Assembly (NCBI GenBank): GCA_012064415.1
Contig: SSNU01000272.1
Location: 370,992 to 434,991, forward strand
DNA length: 64,000 nt
Reading direction: 5' to 3'
From: Gyrodactylus bullatarudis
Lineage: Eukaryota > Platyhelminthes > Monogenea > Gyrodactylidea > Gyrodactylidae
The notes under the pieces are model-generated. The model worked only from the letters and a program-made list of their open reading frames with translations, did not search any database and was not told where the DNA came from. Shown piece by piece: positions 1 through 9,191 of this stretch. The translations under genes were made by a program, and so were the position numbers. Each line of letters opens with the position of its first letter. The stretch's first letter is position 1.

Positions 1-165
1 AAGTCGTAATGATATTTTTTCAGATTCAATTTTTCGTTTTTTTTCTTTCAACAACTTATTGGCTCATTTCACAATGGAAAATATTCGTGTTCCTGATTGG
101 AGAAAAATATTGAGCTCTATGTGCAACGAGTGAATTCTCATCTTCATGTCAACTAGATTTAGTAA
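1..165. repeat. Dispersed foldback-repeat fragment
   Basis: This stretch resembles 20187-20315 and 21236-21366. Shared words include the cttattggctcatt-like start, the gaaaaatattga block and the tctcatcttcatgtcaacta end. It is therefore a copy of the repeat family that forms the palindromic cluster at 19.7-21.4 kb. No coding signal is seen in it. Confidence 0.6.
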
Positions 166-356
166 ACCATACAGACCCTAATACACTGGCATCATATTGG
201 CCCTGTATTTTTCCCTATCAAATAAACTTTCGAATCTTTAGATTTAATAAAACCTATTTCAGTCTATAGTTTATAAAATGATGGAGTCCCTCTAAAAAGA
301 ACCAATGACTTTTAAACAGGGTCTCATAACTCAATAAATATTTTCTTCTCCCCTAG

Positions 357-2014
357 ACCAAATGTCTTCAATGTTCCAAATCTGATAATCTGATCATAAA
401 TAATGTGAAACTAAGTAAATGCATTCCATCAAATTGGCTTCATAGTCTTGTAGGCGGCGTTATTGGTGTCTTGTCCTTTATTGCTTTACTTTCATTCGGT
501 ATACGAATCCTCATCTCGGCAATGTGTAGACGTTCCTCAAACTCCTCTTCCAATCAAGTCCTACAAATGAATATGGCTCAAAATGATACTACCCCTCAAG
601 GAAATCAGGTTCAACTTAATGAGTGAGTAAAATTTTTTTATTTTAATTTTTAAACTTTTTCAACCACCCTTACACTTCACTGTGCTTTTATTCAAATAAA
701 AATATTTAAAAAAGTACTTGATGATTTGTCTGTCTGACTTTTAACAACAAGAACTCTAGTTAAAACAAAAGATGCAAAAAGTTCAAATCCATCGACCAAG
801 TATTTCCATGTTTATTCGGTTTTAAGGTCACAATTACATATCTAAAAAGTAAAATAAATACCTAAACGTGTTTGCTATCTGTAGAAAAAGAAGAAGGGAA
901 TAAAAGGGTGTGGTATTTCTTAAAAAATAAGGATCATAAAATTCAAAGTGATTGTTATAGTATAGTAATCAGAATTATTAGAGTAATAACTCTGATAATA
1001 TAATTCATCACTTGAAAGAACATTAAAATTAAGATTAGAATAAAAAAAGTTTGGGCTCACACAATATTTCGAATACATGTCGTATTCTTTTTCAAAAAAC
1101 TCAAGATCCTTAAAACCTTAAGTGTCCAATCAAATAAATCTATACCGAACAGTTCCTTGAAGAACTACTTGGTTTAAAATTATAAACCTAAACGTTAAAA
1201 TTTTTTTCCCCCAACACTTTTCTATTTCATCATGAAATTTTCATGCTTCAAACAGATTCTTTATGCTCCATAATTGCCGTTTTCGAAAATTAAATTTAAA
1301 AATTTTGATGTTCTGATATTTTCCATTTTCCCTAGACAGGACTTTTTTCGGGATTTGTTCAGAATATATTTAATATTAATTTGAAGTGAAAATCTGATTC
1401 AAAAAAATCATAGTGTGTCCAATAGTTTAAAATTTATCATTTCTCGTAGTAGAATTGATTGAAAAATGGTGGCGCAAATTTTTAAATTATGCCTATCTAA
1501 ATAAAATTAAAAACATTAGGTTCAATAGGAATTTTTTCTTCTTCTCTTATTTTCCATCAAATGAATGCACAAACTTGAAAATTTAAAAATTTACTAAACG
1601 TGTATTTTATCGGCCCTAATTAGTAACCGGTATGTGCTAATTACCATTTTATGGACACCAAATTTTTATCATATTAATTTTCAGACGAGTCAAATAAATA
1701 TCAGTCCTGACATTTTCCAAGCACTCGACATAGCCTCAGAGTTTGTCCTCTGTTGTTATTTAAATTGAGCATTTGTATCTGCTGATATTTTAAGATACAG
1801 CAGAGTAACCTCCTTCTAAATAAGAGGAGTCAACTTTTTTCATTAATTGTACTGATTGATTATTTCTTGTAATTTTAGATTTTATGAAAAACCACCGTGT
1901 TACGACGAGGCAATCAAGTTTCCTTTCACCATACCTCCACCACCTCCCTCGAATGAATTAGTCATTGATGATTCCTCCCTACCAACTTATGAAGAGGTCT
2001 TCAAGAAGCCCTAA
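357..2014 (+). CDS. Single-pass membrane protein with PPxY and LPxY motifs (Commissureless/PRRG4-like layout), 5' end missing
   Basis: Two exons are visible, 357-622 and 1879-2014, joined by a 1256-nt GT-AG intron in phase 2. The joined 133 residues have a short Cys-containing ectodomain (CxxC then two more Cys), one hydrophobic segment of about 22 residues starting near SLVGGVIGVL, and a cytoplasmic tail. The tail ends with PPCYDEA, a run of five prolines, and LPTYEEV close to the C-terminus. Paired PPxY/LPxY motifs bind WW domains of Nedd4-family ubiquitin ligases. The order PPCY then LPxY is that of insect Commissureless, and vertebrate PRRG4 has a related tail. The first exon, with a presumed signal peptide, was not found: the codon before the acceptor at 355-356 is an in-frame stop, so splicing is needed. 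A poly(A) signal lies at 2294-2299. The intron carries transposon debris. Function as a trafficking adaptor is inference. Confidence 0.6.
870..1190. repeat. Half copy of the long-TIR MITE family
   Basis: Positions 870-1050 match one arm of the element at 24316-24696 and of the palindrome at 39163-39588 (gggtgt block, double attactctaataa word, cacttgaaagaacatt block). Positions 1050-1115 match 39240-39320. Positions 1130-1190 match the flank at 24697-24745 (ctatgccgaacagctcc-like). The second arm is absent, so this is a solo arm lying in the intron of the PPxY protein gene. Confidence 0.65.
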
Positions 2015-2340
2015 ACCTTGCCCTGACTTGTTTACATCTCCAATTGTACATTAATTTGTGTCCTATTATGCATCTTTCTATTTATTCTATGCGACAGAAG
2101 GATTTCGTTTACCTATAGGTAGCTATCCCATGATATTATTTATTTAGAAAGAATTGAATTCTTGATTTTTTGCTTCAATACGAATTCCTTGTTCCTTCTC
2201 GATAAAATTTTTTCTTTAACATTCTCCTTTGGCCAACAATGATCATATTAAATATTGAGTTATTATAAATAATGTAATGAGTTTCATTTGTACAATAAAT
2301 ATTCTTCTGAGAGAATTTTAAGTTTTCAAAAATTGCCCAG

Positions 2341-2387
2341 TGAAAGTGAACTAAATTAAATTAATTTAATTAATCTTTTCACTTTCA
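2341..2387. terminator. Hairpin between convergent genes
   Basis: A 10-bp perfect inverted repeat, tgaaagtgaa and ttcactttca, encloses a self-complementary aatt-rich core. It sits in the 450-bp gap between the stop of the PPxY protein gene (+, stop 2014) and the stop of TBCB (-, stop 2463). It could help separate the two convergent transcripts. That role is inference. Confidence 0.35.
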
Positions 2388-2462
2388 AGACTGTCTGAGA
2401 ATATGATGAAAGTATAAAATAAGAAAAAATAGATCATATATTTATTGAATGTAAATAATATT

Positions 2463-3502
2463 CTATATTTCGTCAAAATCATCAATCGATGGTTCTGGAT
2501 AATCACCTGTCTTTACACACAACGGTTTTACGAATCCTCCATATTTTGGCTTGCATGAAAAGTAACTAGTACCAGAGACACTTCCATCATTGAGACCAAC
2601 TGGTTCATAGTATTCGATACCGATCCAGAGACCAGGCTTGAATTTGGTTACTCCTTTGAAACGAACAATACCTGTTCGTGGAGGCTTGTCGGGCAATTGA
2701 ACTTCACACTGATCACCAACATTGATGGAATTATAATGAGCTTGCTCTTTTTCTTCTTCCTCTTTCCGTTTTCTCTCCTTTTCGGATTTTTCTTCTTCGC
2801 TAATCTAAATTTTAGAATTTTTTATGGGAAAATTCAAATAAAATTTACTTATGAGAATAATGATGAATTTCAAAAAAAATTGGAACTCAAGTCAAATTAG
2901 ATCAGATATGCCTTTGAAAATTTCTCATAATTTGCAAACTTTATTTTTAGGAAATGAATCATTTCAATTTTTTATGAAATTGACTAAAAATCAAGGAATT
3001 TGTTTTTCTCCAGAACAAACTAATCAGTATTTTCTTCTTACACAGATAAAGAAAGCGTTCATGAAATCATAGAATAACTAACCTCTTTATACTTGCCAAG
3101 TTTTTTCTCTCTCATCCATTTATCGGCGGAATCGTTGCGTTTCTCATAATCTTCCCTCGATAATTGATAAGTTGCAGCATCATTGCTCTCAAAATCTATA
3201 AGATTAGGCACGTCAACATTAACAGTGCAGTTCTCAAAAACACCCAGTTCGTTGAGAGTCTTTTGGTCATCGGTCAAATCTTTGACGAAGACCTTGTCTT
3301 CATTAAGCAGTTGAAGTTTCATCTCATTGTAGTTTCCACCGACAATAATTTCAAGTTTTTCCTGGAATTAACAATATATTTACTGTACTTTAAACTTCAA
3401 AAGTGTGAGATTCGATGAAAATGAAAGCTGATTATTGACAGAACTCGATGATATATAGATTTTAATGAATTTTCCAATCCCGTCAACATCTTTTTCGTTC
3501 AT
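2463..3502 (-). CDS. TBCB: Tubulin-folding cofactor B (CAP-Gly protein)
   Basis: Three exons (3389-3502, 3083-3361, 2463-2804) join to 244 aa, the same length as the human protein. The N-terminal half is the ubiquitin-like fold. A charged linker with a SEEEKSEKERKRKEEEE helix follows, then a C-terminal CAP-Gly domain with FKPGLWIGIEY, NDGSVSGTSYF and KYGGFVKP. The protein ends in DEI, as TBCB does, to contact the alpha-tubulin tail. It acts in the cytosol with TBCE on alpha-tubulin folding and dissociation. The first intron (3362-3388) is only 27 nt, GTACAG...CCAG, and contains an in-frame TAA. The second is 278 nt. The start ATG is the first in frame and lies 75 bp from the divergent metaxin ATG, so the two probably share a promoter. 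Identification is secure. Confidence 0.95.
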
Positions 3503-3577
3503 GGTAACAGCTTAAACAATATGATTTTAGAAGACCATTCCAGAATTTATTGTTTAATCATTTGCAGCTTTTGAAAG
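3503..3577. promoter_or_regulatory. Bidirectional promoter TBCB / metaxin
   Basis: Only 75 bp separate the divergent start codons of TBCB (-) and metaxin (+). Both 5' UTRs and core promoters must lie here or overlap the genes. No TATA box or other element is recognisable in the AT-rich sequence, so the call rests on geometry alone. Confidence 0.4.
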
Positions 3578-4557
3578 ATGCAGCTCTCCATATGGCCCTC
3601 TCATGACAAGATTCCAACTTTTGACTCAGATTCTCTAACAGTTTTGGTTAGTTACATTTTTTGATAATTTTTAGACATACTTTCAGCTTGGTAACAATCC
3701 AAAATCTTTATCTTTTGCATCTAATTCTAAAATTTCTTCGGTTCCTTCGCTTTGCCATGGAAGTCAAACCATTAACACCGTATCAAAAATTATAACACAT
3801 TTAAGAAAAGAAGTAAGGTCAGATTTTTACGTTTTATTAGAACTATGGTTTAGAATACGATTTTTCCGACACGAAAATTGCAAGAATAGATATGCTTGTC
3901 TCAGCGATCGAGTCTAGAATCAAACCAGCTCTCGACTGGCACATGTGGGGAGAGGATGATGTCTTTCACAAGTATACGAAAAAAAATTTGAAGAAATCAA
4001 ACAACTATTGGATGTTCTTCCATGATCTCTCTCAGAATAGAAAAGAAATTATCAAACGATGTAAAACCAGTCAATTTTCCTTAGTCCATAAAAACTTTGA
4101 CAAGTTAACGAATGAAAAAATTGGACAACATTTGTATAATTTGCTTAAACAGACTTTAACAGCTCTCAATCATGTTCTTGGAGATAATACTTACTTTTTG
4201 GGAGACCTTCCCTCAGCTGTAGATGCCTACATATTCGGAAGATTGGTACCATTCTTACATTTTGACATGGAAATTGAGAACAAAAATTCGAATTCAGTTT
4301 CTCTTCTTTACCACTTGTACGGATGTAATAACTTGATAGAACACTTGAAGAGGATTCAAGAAAAATGCTATCCCAATGGTAAAAACTGCTTTCTTAGATC
4401 AAATAGATCCATGATCAATAAGCCATACAGACCGGTGGAGAAGGAATTCCTTATGAATTCGATTATTTTCCTGACTGTAGTATCATCTTTTGGCATATTC
4501 TATGCCTATCAAGTAGGCTTTATTAGATATCTAACAAATAAAAGATTAACAAAATAA
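3578..4557 (+). CDS. MTX1: Metaxin (mitochondrial outer-membrane import factor)
   Basis: Exons 3578-3646, 3675-3812 and 3841-4557 join to 307 aa, close to metaxin-1 (about 317). The start, MQLSIWP...SLTVLTYFQL, is the thioredoxin-like half. It leads into the GST-C-like helical half with DMLVSAIESRIKPALDW and LGDLPSAVDAYIFGRL, the latter being the typical metaxin GDxPSxxDA motif. A C-terminal hydrophobic segment (IIFLTVVSSFGIFYAYQVGF) anchors it, as in metaxin-1. Metaxins work with SAM50 in beta-barrel assembly and with Miro in mitochondrial transport. Both introns are exactly 28 nt. For the first, the acceptor at 3673-3674 was chosen over one 12 nt downstream because it keeps the conserved VLTYFQL helix. 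Paralogue assignment (MTX1 rather than MTX3) is inference. Confidence 0.88.
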
Positions 4558-4575
4558 TTTATATTTGGAAAATAA

Positions 4576-5325
4576 TCACAAGAATCTTTTGAAACCTCTC
4601 TCGCTGTTGTTGTAGTTCATATTCAAGCTATTTCTTCTGAATGAGGAATGGTTTATAATGTCGTAAAAGAATTTATTCAGCAAATCCAAATGATCTGATA
4701 TGCTCGCAAGATCAGTAGAATTTACCTGAATCTCAGGAAAAAGTCTTTCCTTGGAGAATTTAGAAGAAGTCCTCGTATCATTCACAAAGTACTGGAAAGA
4801 TCTGCAGTTCATTAATGAGTTCATAGAAATATTTAGAGAAAAGTCCGAATGGGCGAAGGAGTTATTTGAGCGTACTTTTCGATTAGTTATCTTTGTCCCT
4901 ACAACGAGCGTAGGGATTTTATACGAGTCATTAGATCCAGAAGTAGTAACTAGGCCCATCTCCTCATAAACCTCACTTAACCAGTTATCTAGGCTCTTTT
5001 GAGTACTATTGTTGTTTGTATCATAAATGAGTAAGATTCCGTCACAATTTTTGAAAAAAACTGAGCGACTTTTTTCATAAGAGATGCTTCCACCAACCTC
5101 CCAGAATTCTAGGAAGACTTGATTATTGGGCTCGTTTACGTCTTCCAGAATCTAACAAGAATCCTAGTAATGCTTGAAACATACTTTAATTTCAATGTTG
5201 CATCCAAGAGTCCATGGCGGATCATTAATTACTTGATTGTGGCAGAGAGCATGAACAAAAGTTGTCTTTCCGACTCGAGAATCGCCAAGGACTAGGATCT
5301 TGAGCTTTCTATTAAAATCCATCAT
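4576..5325 (-). CDS. RABL3: Rab-like GTPase RABL3
   Basis: Two exons (5185-5325 and 4576-5151) split by a 33-nt intron give 238 aa, against 236 in human. The P-loop is LVLGDSRVGKTTFVH, followed by LCHNQV and WTLGCNIEIK as in RABL3. The G3 region reads LEFWEVGGS instead of the classical DxxGQ, a RABL3 hallmark. The G4-like motif is VVGTKI. The C-terminus has no prenylation cysteines, consistent with the family. RABL3 binds GTP as a dimer and has been linked to RAS prenylation and to ciliary and lymphoid functions. The arginine in GDSRVGK, where human has G, is unusual for a P-loop. The gene is tail-to-tail with metaxin, with 18 bp between the stop codons, so the 3' UTRs must overlap. Confidence 0.92.
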
Positions 5326-5463
5326 TCATAAAATTAATGCATAAAAACTTTGAAAAGTTTTATATAAAAAATATTTTTTTTATTGAGTACATAACACAGA
5401 ATTGATTTGAGTTATGTGTAATCGAAATTAACAAGTCAATACGGAGGGAATAGATGTTATTTC

Positions 5464-7060
5464 TTAATTCAAATTCTGTAATCCGGCTTCATGAACTTCT
5501 GACGGTAGTCTAACTAGAAATTGATATTAGTAGAGAAAAACATACAAATTTTTGGGGCTCCTTTCATTGGAATTTTGATAGTCATCTCTTTAGGTTCTTC
5601 ACATATCATTACAAATTTCGATTCACTTTCTCCATTTGGAAACTGAATGAATAATAATTATAGAAAACATACATTTTCTATATAAGAGTCAAAGGGAAGT
5701 ACATCTAGAACTTCTACAAAACCTAGCAGACAACCAGTTGGGTAGGAATCCGAAAAATCATCCTCAGAAATGCCCCTCTTTTTATAAAAATCTTGAACTT
5801 GATCAATTTCTTCAGGTGTTGGCTTTTTAGATGTCGCTGCAATCCACAAGATCCCTCTATGCTCTGTGTACCATGACCTTCCCTCGTGCTTTTTGATACC
5901 TCTTACAAGTAGGGAAGCATAAGGCTGGTGCATTGATAAACAATGACCTCTATCTCTCTTATTTTCTGTAATTGTATTCTTCATGGGCTTCTGGGTAGAC
6001 ATCTTTTTATTCGACTCCTGTCGTACGGATAATTTGGCTAAATCAAACTACAAAAAGAATATCATAGTGAAAACACTTCCAAAGTATTGTGTCAAATACG
6101 TTTTGGTTTATGCTAAAAATTTTAGGTATGAAGAGGTTGCATCACAAGTTGTAATTCACTGTGAATCATTCAAAAGAGTCTTAAATTAAGAGTAAGCTTA
6201 TTAAAATTTCATGCTATCATTGGTAGTTTGCCAATTTAAAAATTAATAAACATTTGATAATAATTTTTACTTTGAGCTTTGAAAGGACATCCCCAATATT
6301 TATGTTGCGCCTGCGAGTACTTTGAGGAGCATTCTCGTTCTCATCTTCGTCTATGAAATCAAAATTCTCCTCTTCATCTTCCTCATCAACATACTTGGAA
6401 TAAAAAACTTTTTAAGGAACATACTAAATTCGACACCTGACTATTCTCAAAATCCAAAAGGATTTTTGTGGGCAATCTGTGTATATTTTCGCGTTTCTCT
6501 TGCATTTTCAACACTTTTTTAGCAATTTTATCTCGAATTTCAGGAGATAGCCATTTTAGATCTCCAGTATTGGCAAAATAATCTAGTTCATCATCGATAA
6601 TTTTATTCTTTTTAATCTGGTCAGAGTCAAAACTCAGTAATTTATTCTTGTGCGTGATTGCTTTCACCAATTGATCTTCTTTCAATTTCAAAGTATCAAT
6701 GGATAAAGCCACTTCCTTTTTATTCAAATATTCAGGCTTAACATCCGGAGCAAAAGGCTTTGAGAGAAGCTTTTTCTCCAGTATCTTGCCTTGATTTTTA
6801 TCATTGGTTTTAATAATTTCCTCTTCTTCTAGACTACAAACTAGATTTCCACAATAGAAACATTTTCCGGAGCCTTCTTGCTCACAAACTATTCGACCAC
6901 AATTTGTACAATTATTTATCAGCTTATGATAAGACGCTAGGCATTGACAATTTCTTCGACCATCTAGTAACATTGATACTTCATTATCGTTTATGCCATC
7001 TTGAAATAAAGGAGTAAATTTTCGTTTTTTGGTATTGGGATTACATTTCTTCTGAGGCAT
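5464..7060 (-). CDS. TRIP4: Activating signal cointegrator 1 (TRIP4/ASC-1), short N-terminus
   Basis: Five exons (6425-7060, 6271-6393, 5673-6047, 5546-5642, 5464-5513) join to 426 aa. The zinc finger begins with LLDGRRNCQCLASYHKLINNC and continues CGRIVCEQEGSGKCFYCGNLVC, the C2HC5 signature of TRIP4. The C-terminal ASCH domain starts GHCLSMHQPYASLLVRGIKK and contains GRSWYT and RGILWIAAT. TRIP4 is a subunit of the ASC-1 complex, with ASCC1-3, in transcription coactivation and ribosome quality control. Introns are 31, 223, 30 and 32 nt. About 150 residues present at the N-terminus of human TRIP4 are missing. The start at 7060 is only 97 bp from the divergent neighbouring ATG, so either the domain is lost or a distant 5' exon exists. 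Identification is secure, the N-terminus is not. Confidence 0.93.
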
Positions 7061-7157
7061 TTTTTTCAAATGATAGCCTCAAAAATTTTCAATGTTATCA
7101 TACAACTAGTGATCTTTTAAATATACTTGGCGTCTATTCAAATCAATTGAGTGTTTG
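7061..7157. promoter_or_regulatory. Bidirectional promoter TRIP4 / unknown gene
   Basis: Ninety-seven bp lie between the divergent start codons at 7060 (-) and 7158 (+). No core promoter motif is recognisable. The call rests on spacing and on the same geometry at TBCB/metaxin. Confidence 0.35.
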
Positions 7158-8624
7158 ATGAAATCTGGTCGTATTAATGATGAATTTGGGGATTGCCTCA
7201 AGTTTCTAAAATCTAATCAAGATGAAAATAAAAATTTCTCACAAAAGCTAAAAATTTGCAACGAATCCTTCATTTCTAATGCATCCAAAATCAATAACAA
7301 AGAGAACCAAAGTTCTTCCAATATCTTTAAATATAATATTCCACTGACCAAGAATCACTATCTGAAGCCTAATAGTCTCCAGCTTGATACAAAGTACGAG
7401 GAAAGGCTACTGGAAAAGGATGCTTTAATAAAAAAATTTCCCTCAGAACTTTTGTCTCCATCGTGCTCCAATGCTGCTATTCAGTTTTCTCCATCCAACG
7501 GATCAATGATTACAAGTTTTACCACAATGTTTCCTAGAAATAATGATGACTTTCTACGGTATAAAAATAGCGGTTTGACTAAAATAACACCTTCATGTAC
7601 CGAGTCTAATGATGAGGTTGTAAGTTTTCAAAGAAAAATTAACAAAAAACTTATTAAACTAAATAAATATCATTGAATAGGAAAAATTGGAGAGAGAACT
7701 CAACCGTGTCATCTCCATGAATAAGATCAATGAAAAGTCTAGCCTTGTGAAGTCCCCTGAGGCAAAATCAACCAAACCCAAACTTTCACAAAAGATTATT
7801 CGTGAAAATAAAAAATCTGAAGCTTCCAATATTATGAAAGAAGTAAAAGAACAAAATATCGCAGCTGCTCCCATTGACAATCATTCTAGTCAAAAATTAT
7901 TGAAAAAAACAGATTCTTTTCCTGTTCGTACATTGGATATTGATGACTTTGTCAATGACTACGACTATGATATGGGCAATTTTCGTGTTCCCGACGAGGA
8001 ACCTCTGGACGATTTCATTCTTGTTGAAAGTAAAAAAGATCGCAAAAAGAGAAATAAATCCACTAGTGAGAATATTAGCTCTACTAATGTTGCCAAGAAA
8101 TTTAATTATCATTTAACCGGTTCAAAATCATTTAACTCGTCTACCCCATCATATTCTCACCAGAATAGTACCAACAGCTCCACAAGTGACAATAAAAAGA
8201 TTACACATAAAACCAAAACCTCTCTCGCTGTTACCAATCGAATTTCCAGTGTTCAAACCAGTTCATCTACCTCATCTTCCATCCCACATCGTGTCATGAA
8301 TGACTTTCTTCTACGCACATGGAAAGATTTTATTGGAAGCTATTAAGATTTCAGTCTTTTACACGAGAATACCAATTAATTTTTCCAACCTCTTTTCAGC
8401 CTGACGCTGTACATCATTTGTATATTATCAACAGGTAACACTTTTTTTCGTATTGTAACAAGCTTTATCATGATGAATTGGGGTCATTCGATAAAAAATA
8501 CTTGTATGATCCATCTATTTCTCAAACACTCACACGAATTAATTTTTACTACATGGACCTATCATCTGATGATCATAAACAAAGGGCTGCCCAAATTGCT
8601 GTGAGACAAAAGTTGTGTTTTTAA
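7158..8624 (+). CDS. Unrecognised Ser/Asn-rich protein with a helical C-terminal domain; reading frame interrupted twice
   Basis: Exon 1 (7158-7619) and exon 2 (7681-8343) join in frame across a 61-nt intron and give about 375 low-complexity residues rich in Ser, Asn and Lys. They include an acidic segment with LDIDDFVNDYDYDMGNF and EEPLDDFILVE. Two further exons (8400-8434 and 8463-8624) appear to complete a conserved-looking helical tail: MNDFLLRTWKDFIGSY, then PDAVHHLYIIN, then LYHDELGSFDKKYL and RINFYYMDLSSDDHKQRAAQ. Joining them needs one missing base at each junction. Exon 2 runs into TAA where a GTAAGA donor would need one extra G, and the 28-nt intron 8435-8462 leaves the tail one base out of frame. 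I do not recognise the family. If the ORF truly ends at 8346, the tail would be 3' UTR. It is divergent from TRIP4. Confidence 0.55.
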
Positions 8625-9191
8625 TTTACATCCCATAATATTATTACAGTAGCGGTAGCATTACTTTGTGTGAATTATCATTATTATTTAGCAAATTTGA
8701 AAATTTTTTATCGACCATGTCTAAAAGATTGCACTACCCCATGTCAATTCAACTCAATAACCCCCTCTCCCCCTCATAGAAGAAAAAGTTGTAGATTTTT
8801 ATTTGATTTAAATTTGTAGATTCTTTTTATGAATAATCCCGATGATTAGCCCTTTGCAATGGCCATTTTTTATTCATTCTCTCTTTTACACTTTGTGCAT
8901 ATATATACGTATAATAATAATAGTTTTTCATGATACATTAACAAATAAAAATGAATTAGAATTTAGATTTGCGAAATAACCACTTTTCTCTAAACACTTG
9001 AGTTTGAGCATAGGCCAGAGGGAGAAAAAGATTAGTAGTATTGTGAAGTTGGACCAAAACCATGTCAAAATCCATATCACAACGTGTATGGATGGATTAT
9101 TGATCAGATTAAAAATTGCGAAAGAGACATGCTTCTAGACACACACTTGCAAAAGTTTACCAACCGAAGCCATAAGTTGACAAAATAATCA

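Noticed and set aside
3059..3418. Opposite-strand ORFs over TBCB and other genes
   Set aside because: They are shadows of the verified coding frames on the other strand.
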